Below are positions 1 to 6,967 of a stretch of 63,089 bases of DNA, one piece after another. The translations under genes and the position numbers were made by a program. Source of the DNA: a virus; the IMG/VR virus record IMGVR_UViG_3300015198_000001, positions 1 to 63,089 of that record. One strand, 5' to 3'. Numbering within the stretch: position 1 is the first letter of the stretch; every line of letters starts with the position of its first letter. Under the pieces are notes generated by a model. It did not search any database and was not told the origin of the DNA. It was given only the letters and a program-made list of their open reading frames with translations.

Positions 1-1441
1 GGGTCATAGGCCCCTTAGACGGATCATAGCCTCCATTGATCATGTCCATTGCATGAGCTACCGCTAACTCCTGAACGGGCACGCCCTCGTTAGCTGAGAA
101 AAAACCTAGTAGTGAGGCAAGCATAGCTACACGGGGTGGAGTCTGCTTCTGCGTCATCAAGTCATTAACGTTCTGCCAGTTAGCTACAGCATGCTCATGT
201 GGTACAGTTACGGAGGGGTCATCCATCAAGTTTTTGAACTCTTCACCCGGAATATATATTTTGTGTAGCTTACGTGGAGAAGGCTCTTTGCCGCCAGAGG
301 CAGGTACATTAAGAGTGCCTGAGTCGTCGTGAAACCATGGCTCGTCAGCCGGCAGATGAGCTAGTAATTGCCGAGGTGACTTTAGCCCAATAACAGCAGG
401 AGCCTTAATAGCCTCGGGCTTGGCGGTCTTCCCTTTAACGTCATTGGGTGGGGAGGTCAAGGCCTTGGTTAGTTCATTGTCTGAAGCCTCTGTCTTCTTA
501 ACCGAATACTCACTGACTAGCCTTGCAAAAGTATCAATAAACTCAGGATCAGCCTCGGGAAGACGGTGCTTTAGAAATGCTTTAAGATCCCCATGGTCTT
601 CTTTACGATAGTCACGACACACGGCCATGACCTGATTCTTAAAACGAGCTTTGTGCAGGTTGCGGTCTTCCACTTGCAACGCTGCACCTTGGGTAAGGGA
701 ACCGGGCGCAGCATTGTAGTTGCCTGCGGTAATTGCCTTCTTGATTGTTTGTAGTTTTAGGTAGGCATTAGCTCGAAGTGTGTCTGAGTCAAGCTCAAGC
801 TCTTCCATCTTGCAGATTGGGTCACACTCCAATTCCACGCTGCCCCCCAGTTTACGATAACTGGGGTGCTCTTCTGCTTTACCAGTTTCCAGTGGATCTT
901 TTTCAGCTTCTGGTCCTTTTGGGGCTTTAGGATCTTCCAAGATGCCGGAATGACAAGACCTATTACACGGCTTGGTTGTTAATGCAACGCGCCTTATAAT
1001 CGATTTCTTGATCTTTTGACCGTCTTGTTCTAAGGTGGACCCCTCAATACTGTAACGTTGGAGCATCGGTAAACCGCGAGCTGCGTAGTGACGAAGCATC
1101 GCGGCTGCGGCTACGGCTCCAGGGTGCCCCTCCTCGTCGAATAGTTCGACCTGGATATAGATCATTGGAAGCTTGACTTGATTCCAAAATTTACGTTCAT
1201 CGTCGGTAGAGCAATCGCCTAATTTGAACAATTTCTTAGCGAAAATGATCCTACCAATGATAGAGTTAAAGGAGGCACCTTTATCTTTGTCATTGACATG
1301 TTCATAATTGAGTACACCGCGACCCTCTTCTAGGTCGCTAATATCTGCTCCTTCAATGTCCAATATCTCGCCACTGCTATCGATAGCACTACTAGCCGCG
1401 CACCCTGAGAGGATCAAGCCCTTCGGTATTTTATTTGTCAT
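1..1441 (-). CDS. Prohead protease-like protein (partial, C-terminus outside window)
   Basis: An open minus-strand frame starts at the ATG at 1441-1439 and stays open to the left edge, so at least 480 residues are present and the C-terminus is missing. The N-terminus (MTNKIPKGLILSGCAASS, then DSSGEILDIEG and GVLNYEH) resembles the prohead core proteases of large myophages, which cut scaffold and capsid precursors during head maturation. The second half (about residues 170-480) is charged and low in complexity, as expected of a scaffold-like tail. No strong ribosome site precedes the ATG, but a GCTATGGT stretch lies just upstream. It belongs with the minus-strand head genes yet is separated from them by the early island. 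I could not point to the catalytic triad, so the family call is moderate. Confidence 0.55.
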   Translation of the reverse strand, partial: MTNKIPKGLILSGCAASSAIDSSGEILDIEGADISDLEEGRGVLNYEHVNDKDKGASFNSIIGRIIFAKKLFKLGDCSTDDERKFWNQVKLPMIYIQVELFDEEGHPGAVAAAAMLRHYAARGLPMLQRYSIEGSTLEQDGQKIKKSIIRRVALTTKPCNRSCHSGILEDPKAPKGPEAEKDPLETGKAEEHPSYRKLGGSVELECDPICKMEELELDSDTLRANAYLKLQTIKKAITAGNYNAAPGSLTQGAALQVEDRNLHKARFKNQVMAVCRDYRKEDHGDLKAFLKHRLPEADPEFIDTFARLVSEYSVKKTEASDNELTKALTSPPNDVKGKTAKPEAIKAPAVIGLKSPRQLLAHLPADEPWFHDDSGTLNVPASGGKEPSPRKLHKIYIPGEEFKNLMDDPSVTVPHEHAVANWQNVNDLMTQKQTPPRVAMLASLLGFFSANEGVPVQELAVAHAMDMINGGYDPSKGPMT

Positions 1442-1531
1442 TTGACACGTACCATAGCTGCCTATCTCGTGGATCAAAAGGCCTGTAAAGAATGAAAGTT
1501 GGAGTCATCTACCTAAGATTACGCTTTGGGC

Positions 1532-1560
1532 TTGACAGTGCCGGGGTAGCCGGGGTAATG
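1532..1560 (+). promoter_or_regulatory. Possible sigma-70 promoter (upper of two)
   Basis: TTGACA at 1532-1537 is followed after 17 bases by GTAATG at 1555-1560. The -10 box is weak. It lies about 55 bases above a second TTGACA promoter for the same gene. Confidence 0.4.
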
Positions 1561-1586
1561 TGTGAAATCAACGAGTGAATAACAGC

Positions 1587-1616
1587 TTGACAACGTTACC
1601 AGAAACGAGGTAACAA
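1587..1616 (+). promoter_or_regulatory. Sigma-70-type promoter with inverted repeat in the spacer
   Basis: TTGACA at 1587-1592 is followed by TAACAA at 1611-1616, an 18-base spacer. The spacer and -10 contain GTTACC-N8-GGTAAC (1595-1600 and 1609-1614), a perfect inverted repeat where a repressor could block polymerase. Transcription would start near 1623, just before the CGGAGG ribosome site at 1626-1631 and the ATG at 1637. Confidence 0.55.
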
Positions 1617-1636
1617 TAGACTTCACGGAGGAACAC

Positions 1637-1891
1637 ATGGAGAACCCAATGGATGAGACGGAAGAGTACCGGCGTGCACGAGTAGTCCAACTTGCAGCCG
1701 AATCCAACACGCGCCAGGAGCTGGAGGGCCGCTATGGGCAGGTCTGGAACACGGAGGAGCTACGCGCAGAGTTCGCTGTGACCGGCTTCATGGCCCCTTA
1801 CGTGGTGGTTACCCGGAGTGGTGATGGGGTTGTTGGCTCCCTCGAATTCACCCACAACCCGCGTTTTTATTTCAACTGGCGGGCTGATTAG
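1637..1891 (+). CDS. Hypothetical early protein (84 aa)
   Basis: First gene of the early island. The start ATG at 1637 follows a good CGGAGG ribosome site and a TTGACA promoter. The product is soluble and mixed in charge. The N-terminal half (residues 1-50) is predicted helical and Glu/Arg rich; the C-terminal half is likely beta (APYVVVTRSGDGVVGSLEF). No known domain was recognised. Its position suggests a host-takeover or accessory role, but nothing in the sequence shows the function. Confidence 0.6.
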   Translation: MENPMDETEEYRRARVVQLAAESNTRQELEGRYGQVWNTEELRAEFAVTGFMAPYVVVTRSGDGVVGSLEFTHNPRFYFNWRAD

Positions 1892-1900
1892 CGCTATAGG
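1891..1900 (+). promoter_or_regulatory. GCGCTATA-class promoter candidate
   Basis: GCGCTATAGG overlaps the stop codon of the upstream gene. The TATAGG box ends nine bases before the ATG of the 26-codon gene at 1910, which has no Shine-Dalgarno sequence. Confidence 0.35.
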
Positions 1901-1909
1901 AATTTACAT

Positions 1910-1990
1910 ATGAACCCACAGACCGAGAGCAGCACTGCAATGTCTACGAGTAGCGACGCCGCCTACGCGGCGCTGGAGAAGAAGCCATGA
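1910..1990 (+). CDS. Small protein (26 aa), Ala-rich tail
   Basis: A short open frame starting MNPQTESSTAMSTSSD and ending AALEKKP. It overlaps the next gene by ATGA (1987-1990), the coupling seen at every junction of this run. Its end resembles the ends of the following genes (LEPKP type). It follows a GCGCTATA motif and has no ribosome site. It could be a leader peptide rather than a functional protein. Confidence 0.4.
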   Translation: MNPQTESSTAMSTSSDAAYAALEKKP

Positions 1991-2445
1991 GAGTGTGTAC
2001 TGATTGTGGTATGGACATGGATAATGGTGATTGTCGATGCTCAGTCCATCGCATCGCCTTGGCACGCGAGAAGAGCAAGATGGCCGACCTGCGCGAGGAC
2101 TGGCTCGCGGCAGAGCGAGAGCAGACCGAGCAGCGGAAGCGTGCCTGTGCCGCCGAGCAGCGCGCGGAGAAGGCAGAGCAGGAGAGGGACGACTACAAGC
2201 GGCGATATTCCGACATGGAGGATGCGGACGAGCGCGCAGCCACCGCGATTGCCGACCTTAAGCCATTGGAAGCTGCGCTCGGGCGGATGATGGATCAGCG
2301 TGACGCCGCGCGCATCGCGTTGCGCGAGATATCGATCGGGAAGGTCCGCGCCGACCATGAGCATCCGATGGGCGAATGGGCCTCGATGGCCGCTAGGTTC
2401 CTGACTATCGCCCGCGCTGCGCTGAAGCCGGAGAAGAAGGGATGA
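1987..2445 (+). CDS. Zinc-ribbon plus coiled-coil protein (152 aa)
   Basis: The N-terminus has a CTDCGMDMDNGDCRC cluster (residues 4-18), a likely small zinc knuckle. A long Glu/Arg/Ala-rich coiled coil follows (about residues 25-110, EQRAEKAEQERDDYKRR) and then a helical tail ending AALKPEKKG. The start overlaps the upstream 26-codon gene (ATGA) and the end overlaps the next gene by four bases, so the run is translationally coupled. Proteins of this build are common in phage early regions and have no assigned function. Confidence 0.6.
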   Translation: MRVCTDCGMDMDNGDCRCSVHRIALAREKSKMADLREDWLAAEREQTEQRKRACAAEQRAEKAEQERDDYKRRYSDMEDADERAATAIADLKPLEAALGRMMDQRDAARIALREISIGKVRADHEHPMGEWASMAARFLTIARAALKPEKKG

Positions 2446-2684
2446 GCGCGATGAGAATAGTCCCGCTCGCCATGCTCCTCCTCGCTGGCTGCAATTTCGA
2501 GATGGCCAGCGCGAGCCCGCGTGCGCAAGAGGCAGCAGCCAATACCATCTCGACATGCCGGAATGTCTGCCCGGCAGGAACGGCGGCTATGGCCATCACG
2601 ACGTTCGACTCCAGCATGAGCACTCATTGGACCTGCGGCTGCCTCGACCTCAGCGCGACCAGGAAGCTGGAGCCCAAGCCGTGA
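2442..2684 (+). CDS. Putative small lipoprotein (80 aa)
   Basis: The N-terminus is a signal peptide with a lipobox: MRIVPLAMLLLAGCNF, predicting cleavage before Cys and attachment to a membrane lipid. The mature part has four more cysteines (CRNVC and CGC), suggesting disulfides outside the cytoplasm. An alternative start lies three codons downstream at 2451. It ends RKLEPKP and overlaps the next start by GTGA. Possible roles are an outer-spanin-like protein or a superinfection-exclusion lipoprotein; the sequence does not decide. Confidence 0.5.
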   Translation: MSAMRIVPLAMLLLAGCNFEMASASPRAQEAAANTISTCRNVCPAGTAAMAITTFDSSMSTHWTCGCLDLSATRKLEPKP

Positions 2685-2923
2685 CGTGCCCTGATTGCGA
2701 GCGACTTACGGCACGCGCGGAGAAAGCTGAACGAGAAACGCTTGCGAAAGCTCGGGGCGCCCCGACAGCAGAGGCGCTGGAGCAAACGTTAGCGCTAGAG
2801 GAGGCGGCACTATCGCTGGAGTCTATTGCGCGCGCCGGGGGGCGCGATCTTGATGCCCGCAGTCGAGCAAGGGTTGTTCGCACCATCGACGCAGTTCGAG
2901 CCGCGCTGGAGCCCAAGCCGTGA
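2681..2923 (+). CDS. CPDC-motif coiled-coil protein (80 aa)
   Basis: GTG start at 2681 overlaps the upstream stop (GTGA). A longer frame is open upstream, but it would overlap the lipoprotein gene deeply, so the GTG was chosen. It begins VTCPDCERLTARAEKAE, a two-cysteine knuckle and a helical arm, and ends AALEPKP. Its first 15 residues are nearly identical to the short gene at 3171, so the two are duplicates. Function unknown. Confidence 0.5.
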   Translation: MTCPDCERLTARAEKAERETLAKARGAPTAEALEQTLALEEAALSLESIARAGGRDLDARSRARVVRTIDAVRAALEPKP

Positions 2924-3174
2924 ACGATCCGATTTATTTTAGATTCGGCGACTGGAGTGCCCTGAACCCGACCCACGAGACGCTACTCACGGCCCTGTGG
3001 ACCGCGCGCTACTCGTTGGCAACACTGACTCAATCTCAGGCTGTCACGATCTGCGAGGCTGCCGAAGCGTATCGGCACTACGCGGCGCACCCAGCAGGAA
3101 CTGAATCGGTCGTCGCGCAGTTGAGGATCCTGCGCCGTGGCATTCGCGACGCCGCGCAGGAGCCCAAGCGATGA
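2920..3174 (+). CDS. Hypothetical protein (84 aa)
   Basis: GTG start at 2920 overlaps the previous stop (GTGA). The product is predicted all-helical (residues 18-80) after a short N-terminal strand (DPIYFRFGDW). It ends AAQEPKR and overlaps the next start by ATGA. No family recognised; it is one of five coupled genes with related ends. Confidence 0.5.
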   Translation: MNDPIYFRFGDWSALNPTHETLLTALWTARYSLATLTQSQAVTICEAAEAYRHYAAHPAGTESVVAQLRILRRGIRDAAQEPKR

Positions 3175-3287
3175 AACCGTGCCCTGATTGCGATCGACTT
3201 ACGGCACGCGCGCGGGAGGCTGAGCAGGAGGGGGACGAGGCGCACGACGCGCTAGAGGCAATGATAAAGCAAAGGAACGTATTTTAG
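3171..3287 (+). CDS. Short CPDC-motif protein (38 aa), truncated paralogue
   Basis: Begins MKPCPDCDRLTARAREAEQE, matching residues 2-18 of the gene at 2681 in both DNA and protein, then diverges and stops after 38 residues. It overlaps the preceding gene by ATGA. It looks like a partial duplication that kept the zinc-knuckle head and lost the tail; it may be decaying. Confidence 0.4.
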   Translation: MKPCPDCDRLTARAREAEQEGDEAHDALEAMIKQRNVF

Positions 3288-3305
3288 CTGCTATGACGAA
3301 AACTC

Positions 3306-3334
3306 TTGACAATTAAAAACGGGCGTGGTAAAAT
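3306..3334 (+). promoter_or_regulatory. Strong sigma-70 promoter
   Basis: TTGACA (3306-3311), 17-base spacer ending GTGG, TAAAAT (3329-3334). It is the best match to the host consensus in the window and belongs to the repeated early cassette. A GGAG ribosome site and ATG 3356 follow. Confidence 0.75.
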
Positions 3335-3355
3335 GTCTCTCAATCGGAGAACACC

Positions 3356-3550
3356 ATGCTCTTAAATGACAACAGGGTCGTCGTCAGTGCCTCGGACCAG
3401 ATGACGCTGGAGGCTATCTTCATGGAGTCCATCTTTATTGCCTCTGACCTGCGCACGGGACAGATCACCCAGGTACAGTACGACAAGGCACTGCGACAGC
3501 TACAAATAGAGCAAGCAGGGGTCTACGCAAGATACAAGGAGCAAAGTTAA
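3356..3550 (+). CDS. Hypothetical early protein (64 aa)
   Basis: Small helical protein (residues 14-64), with GGAG at 3346-3349 and a strong promoter directly upstream. It is followed after two bases by the next gene, so the pair plus the metallophosphoesterase form one operon. No motif recognised. Confidence 0.6.
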   Translation: MLLNDNRVVVSASDQMTLEAIFMESIFIASDLRTGQITQVQYDKALRQLQIEQAGVYARYKEQS

Positions 3551-3552
3551 AA

Positions 3553-3786
3553 ATGGCCACCTATAAGCTGATTCATCTATCCAAGGACGAGGCGGCAGCG
3601 GTCAAGGTAGCGATTGACTTGCTGACCACTACCGTCAACAATTCTTTCTATAAGCGGCTCCCTGTGCTGGAGGGTAATGACCTGCTTATGACCACAGACT
3701 CGATTACTCGATCGGACTTCCTTTCGTACCTCGAAAGCCGGTCGAGTACCGCCCATGCTCACATTAAGAAAGAACTAAGCTTGTGA
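3553..3786 (+). CDS. Hypothetical protein (77 aa)
   Basis: Middle gene of a three-gene operon between 3356 and 4481. Two predicted helices (residues 10-35 and 55-75) flank a loop. Its stop overlaps the GTG start of the metallophosphoesterase (GTGA), suggesting coupled translation. No family recognised. Confidence 0.55.
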   Translation: MATYKLIHLSKDEAAAVKVAIDLLTTTVNNSFYKRLPVLEGNDLLMTTDSITRSDFLSYLESRSSTAHAHIKKELSL

Positions 3787-4481
3787 TCCGAAAAGTACTC
3801 CATATCAGCGACTGGCACACGCAAAACATTGAAGGAATGCTTTCAAAATACCAGAGTGCTTGGGGGCCTGACCTTATCCTCGTAACAGGAGATATGGTTA
3901 AGGATATGCCCGGCTTCCTCACCAAAAAAGACAGTGAGGAAGGGCGCGCCGAGATGGGGAAGTGGCAGCGGGCTATCTGGGTGTCCCAAGCACAGTCCAT
4001 CGGGCGCATTTTCCCCGGTGTGCCGATTGTTGCAGTACCCGGTAACCATGATTTTTGTGACTATTCCATCGACGGACTTGTTCAGTCGTTTGATGACGGT
4101 ACACAAACTTTTGTAGTTAACGATATCCGTATTACCGGTTTTCGTGGTGTGCCATATATTTGCAACTGGTGGTCGTACGAGCTGGAGATGAAGGCCTTCA
4201 AGAAGTTGATCAGGGAATTGGATCCTAAGGCCGACATCCTTGTCACACATTCACCCCCATTTGGTGCCCTCGATATCGTCGAAAGACGGGAAAAGGGGGT
4301 GCGTCCGTTTTATATCCACGTTGGCATCGAGGGCCTCAAGGAATGGCTTATAAAGCACCCTACTGTTCAGCTGCACGCCTTTGGGCACATCCACAATTCG
4401 GGTGGCAAAACCGAGCAGTGGTACGGGACTACCCTCTCAAACGCCTCCTGCTCTCTCAACGAAATCCTGATCGACGTGTAG
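3783..4481 (+). CDS. Calcineurin-like metallophosphoesterase
   Basis: A 232-residue enzyme with the metallophosphoesterase signature in order: SDWH near the N-terminus (residues 9-12), VTGDM, PGNHD, a later THSPP, and GHIHN close to the C-terminus. These supply the two-metal centre that hydrolyses phosphodiester or phosphomonoester bonds. It lacks the extra DNA-binding domain of SbcD proteins, so it is probably a small phosphodiesterase or 2',3'-cyclic phosphodiesterase type; the substrate is not visible. The start is GTG, overlapping the upstream stop. It is one of three metallophosphoesterases in the window. Confidence 0.85.
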   Translation: MIRKVLHISDWHTQNIEGMLSKYQSAWGPDLILVTGDMVKDMPGFLTKKDSEEGRAEMGKWQRAIWVSQAQSIGRIFPGVPIVAVPGNHDFCDYSIDGLVQSFDDGTQTFVVNDIRITGFRGVPYICNWWSYELEMKAFKKLIRELDPKADILVTHSPPFGALDIVERREKGVRPFYIHVGIEGLKEWLIKHPTVQLHAFGHIHNSGGKTEQWYGTTLSNASCSLNEILIDV

Positions 4482-4485
4482 TTGC

Positions 4486-4514
4486 TTGACAAGTCTCAAG
4501 AAGCGTGGTAGGAT
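4486..4514 (+). promoter_or_regulatory. Sigma-70 promoter, early cassette
   Basis: TTGACA (4486-4491), 17-base spacer ending GCGTGG, TAGGAT (4509-4514). It lies just after the metallophosphoesterase stop and drives the gene at 4551, which has an AAGGAG site. Confidence 0.7.
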
Positions 4515-4550
4515 CCACTCAAAGGCTGACACCTAGCCAAGGAGCAACAC

Positions 4551-4925
4551 ATGTCGAAGGTCGCAAAGAAGACGGTTCTCCCCATCACTGTGCGCTCGCT
4601 GGAGCTGGCGAGCATCGAAACCGAGCGAACCTCGGTCGCAGAGGCCGAAAAGGCCCTCAAAAACCGAAAGGCAAGGTTGGAGGGCCTGGAGAAGGACGTG
4701 ATCACCCGGCTCGTTGCAGGAGCCGAGGTAGAAGGCCCCTGGAAGGCGACCTGGGGCTGGGTGACCGGTGACTGCCGCCCCAAGTGGAAGGATGCCCTCA
4801 AGGCCCTGGCGACAAGGATGAGGCTCAACGCAGACCAAGAGGTTGCTGCGGTCCAGAGCAATACCAGGGTTCCCCAGCACCGTGAGCTGACAATCCTGGT
4901 GCCTGGAACGCTAAGCGAAACGTAG
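4551..4925 (+). CDS. Hypothetical coiled-coil protein (124 aa)
   Basis: Stands alone between its own promoter and a terminator. Residues 20-60 form a charged coiled coil (ETERTSVAEAEKALKNRK). The C-terminal half is mixed with two tryptophans close together (WKATWGW). AAGGAG ribosome site upstream of ATG 4551. No family recognised. Confidence 0.6.
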   Translation: MSKVAKKTVLPITVRSLELASIETERTSVAEAEKALKNRKARLEGLEKDVITRLVAGAEVEGPWKATWGWVTGDCRPKWKDALKALATRMRLNADQEVAAVQSNTRVPQHRELTILVPGTLSET

Positions 4926-4941
4926 ACCGTGAACGACTCTC

Positions 4942-4975
4942 AGGGCTGGGCGGAAACGTCCAGCCCTTTTCTTTT
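4942..4975 (+). terminator. Rho-independent terminator
   Basis: AGGGCTGG (4942-4949) pairs with CCAGCCCT (4960-4967) around a GCGGAAACGT loop, followed by TTTCTTTT. It closes the single-gene unit at 4551-4925. Confidence 0.8.
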
Positions 4976-5058
4976 GTGCTGTAAGGTGGTCTACATGCCG
5001 ATCTTCTACCGGCTGTTATCGTTTACGACTTATGGTTAAACCACAAACGGAGACTACC

Positions 5059-5376
5059 GTGATCAACTATCTCTCGATTGGGTCTACTCCATGCAACGAG
5101 CCCTGCCAGCAGCTTGGGGCACCTACCTACGACGAAGTGGAGGCTAAAAAGGAGTGTGCACGCTTCCGTGACCTGATCCGCAAGAAGCTCGGGGCCGAGC
5201 CGGTGGGGGCCCGCCTCGTGATCAAGGGGCACAGCCACGACTTTGGAACCTACTATGAGCTGGAGTGCCAATTCGACCCCGAAAACGACCACGCGACCAC
5301 GTATGCTTTCCTTTGTGAGTCGAAAGCACCGCAGGACTGGGAGGAGCAAATTGAACCAAAAAGCTTGACAAGTTAA
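5059..5376 (+). CDS. Hypothetical protein (105 aa)
   Basis: Start chosen as GTG 5059 because a CGGAG site lies nine bases upstream; an in-frame ATG at 5032 has no ribosome site and is the alternative. The product has three cysteines near the N-terminus (residues 11-40) and a likely alpha/beta core (GARLVIKGHSHDFGTYYEL). The -35 box of the next promoter lies inside its last codons. No clear promoter of the TTGACA type was found above it. Function unknown. Confidence 0.5.
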   Translation: MINYLSIGSTPCNEPCQQLGAPTYDEVEAKKECARFRDLIRKKLGAEPVGARLVIKGHSHDFGTYYELECQFDPENDHATTYAFLCESKAPQDWEEQIEPKSLTS

Positions 5377-5393
5377 ACAAGCTGCTGTAAAGT
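5365..5393 (+). promoter_or_regulatory. Sigma-70 promoter, early cassette
   Basis: TTGACA (5365-5370), spacer AGTTAAACAAGCTGCTG (17), TAAAGT (5388-5393). The spacer is nearly the same as in the promoters at 5801 and 6419. AGGAGG and ATG 5426 follow. Confidence 0.75.
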
Positions 5394-5425
5394 GCCCTAC
5401 AAGTTGCCCTAACAGGAGGCACAAA

Positions 5426-5794
5426 ATGTTCAGCGCAGACTACAAGACGGTCCTTGCCCACTCCACCACAATCGCGGAAAAAATTGCGTCCGAGTTAGAC
5501 GCGAACGGATTCGTCGATGGGCCCTACAACATCAAGAAGCTTTTGCCCTTGAACAACCAAAACAGCATCGAGGGAATGCTGCAACTGTTACCTGTCATGC
5601 GTGCAAAGCTGTTCGAGCGAGTGCGGGGGGCGAGCGGGATGACCGAAGGGGAAATCGTCTGCCTCAGCTACATCTCAGAGCTTTTTGGGGTCCTCAAAGC
5701 GCTCTTTGTGTTGCCCACCATCGAGCACCCCGACGCGGCCAAAATCTTCCCCCTGGAAGCGACCGATGGGATCCGCAAGATCGAGATGGACTGA
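5426..5794 (+). CDS. Hypothetical early protein (122 aa)
   Basis: Mostly helical soluble protein behind a strong promoter and an AGGAGG site. It is a single-gene transcription unit like its neighbours. No signal peptide, membrane segment or motif was recognised. Only a host-directed early role can be suggested, from position. Confidence 0.6.
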   Translation: MFSADYKTVLAHSTTIAEKIASELDANGFVDGPYNIKKLLPLNNQNSIEGMLQLLPVMRAKLFERVRGASGMTEGEIVCLSYISELFGVLKALFVLPTIEHPDAAKIFPLEATDGIRKIEMD

Positions 5795-5800
5795 AAAGTC

Positions 5801-5829
5801 TTGACAAGTTAAACAGGCTGTGGTATTTC
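5801..5829 (+). promoter_or_regulatory. Sigma-70 promoter, early cassette
   Basis: TTGACA (5801-5806), spacer AGTTAAACAGGCTGTGG (17), TATTTC (5824-5829). Shares its spacer with the 5365 promoter. Confidence 0.65.
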
Positions 5830-5858
5830 TGTTAGCACACTGAGCGGGGGAACAAAAA

Positions 5859-6422
5859 ATGGCTACCCACAAGATCCTCTTCAAGCAATTGGGCGAGAAC
5901 GCCACCACGCCGCGCGACCCGGTTGCCGTGTTCCTTGCCGCCTGTGATCTTGACTTGACCACGATGGTTGTCTGCTGCCGTGGACCCGACGATAACGGGC
6001 TCGTGCGTGTCCCGCTCTACGAGGTGGGTGATGTTACCTTGCCCGATTTCCTCCCTCCCGAAGAGTGGCTGCGCAATGTGATCGCCTGGAAGTACGCCTG
6101 GGGTTTCGGTTGCGACAAGAGCTGGTCACCCGGTGTCCAGAGGGCTCTCGCCTACTGCACGTTCAGCGAGGTCGTGCGGCTGGCTATCGTTAAGCTGCTC
6201 AAGACCAAGACTTTTCGCTCTGACCGCCGTAAGGCGCTGCGCGATATGTTCGTTGTTTGGGCAGATGGCGACACCGACACCCGTGGCCCCTACCCCTACA
6301 CCCGTGGAATGTTGGAGCTGCTCGCCAACAGCGTACACCTTGCGCGGGAAGCGCGCAGGCTGGGAAACTCTCTGTACTACTCGGGGCGCTATCAGGCAAA
6401 GGTTTCTTGCGAAGAAACTTGA
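5859..6422 (+). CDS. Hypothetical early protein (187 aa)
   Basis: Starts at ATG 5859 after a G-rich ribosome site near 5845. Residues 30-60 look alpha/beta; residues 70-180 are helical with an Arg-rich part (KTFRSDRRKALR). The end overlaps the -35 box of the next promoter. No family recognised. Confidence 0.6.
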   Translation: MATHKILFKQLGENATTPRDPVAVFLAACDLDLTTMVVCCRGPDDNGLVRVPLYEVGDVTLPDFLPPEEWLRNVIAWKYAWGFGCDKSWSPGVQRALAYCTFSEVVRLAIVKLLKTKTFRSDRRKALRDMFVVWADGDTDTRGPYPYTRGMLELLANSVHLAREARRLGNSLYYSGRYQAKVSCEET

Positions 6423-6448
6423 CAAGTTTAACAGAGCCGTGGTATCCT
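6419..6448 (+). promoter_or_regulatory. Sigma-70 promoter, early cassette
   Basis: TTGACA (6419-6424), 18-base spacer beginning AGTTTAACAGAG and ending GTGG, TATCCT (6443-6448). Same cassette as at 5365 and 5801 with one extra spacer base. Confidence 0.65.
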
Positions 6449-6490
6449 CCCTGTAAGATGAACAAAGAAAGCCGCCACATGGAGACAGCA

Positions 6491-6892
6491 ATGACATCAA
6501 TGACCCCCCATCTTAGCGCCATCGTTGAGAAAACCGAGAAGTCGGTCATTCTCACTCTGATGTGGAAAGGTGTCGGCCTGAAAGAGACGCGGACAGAAAT
6601 GCTCATCATCTCCCAGGAGGTATGCTGGGACTGGCACACCAACCGCCTCGCGCGCTCCGGCGAAGCTGCCATCGGCCAGCCACTCCATCCCCTGCTCGAC
6701 GACCTTGGCAAAATTTTTGGTACCGAGGTGAGCGCCGAGGCTGCCGTGCCGGTCAAAAGCAGCGACGGTTTTGTGCTCGGCTACCAGTCTCCTGGCTGGA
6801 CGGCGCGCATTACCATCCTGGCTACCGAACGGGATCAGCTCGACATGGCACGAGATGTGCTTGAGAAGGCAGCTCTGAACTTTACGTACTAA
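6491..6892 (+). CDS. Hypothetical early protein (133 aa)
   Basis: Start placed at ATG 6491, five bases after GGAGA. The frame is open further upstream (ATG 6458 and 6479), but the promoter's start point near 6455 excludes still longer versions. The product has a predicted alpha/beta fold (SVILTLMWKGVGL; ARITILATERDQLDMARDVL). It is followed by the promoter of the DUF932 gene. Function unknown. Confidence 0.55.
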   Translation: MTSMTPHLSAIVEKTEKSVILTLMWKGVGLKETRTEMLIISQEVCWDWHTNRLARSGEAAIGQPLHPLLDDLGKIFGTEVSAEAAVPVKSSDGFVLGYQSPGWTARITILATERDQLDMARDVLEKAALNFTY

Positions 6893-6906
6893 GCCTTAGT
6901 AGACGC

Positions 6907-6935
6907 TTGACAGATTCAAAAAGTTAGTGTAGGGT
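6907..6935 (+). promoter_or_regulatory. Sigma-70 promoter for the DUF932 gene
   Basis: TTGACA (6907-6912), 17-base spacer, TAGGGT (6930-6935), then AAAGGAG and ATG 6968. Confidence 0.65.
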
Positions 6936-6967
6936 CTTTTTATAAACGCAGCAAAAGGAGAACACAA

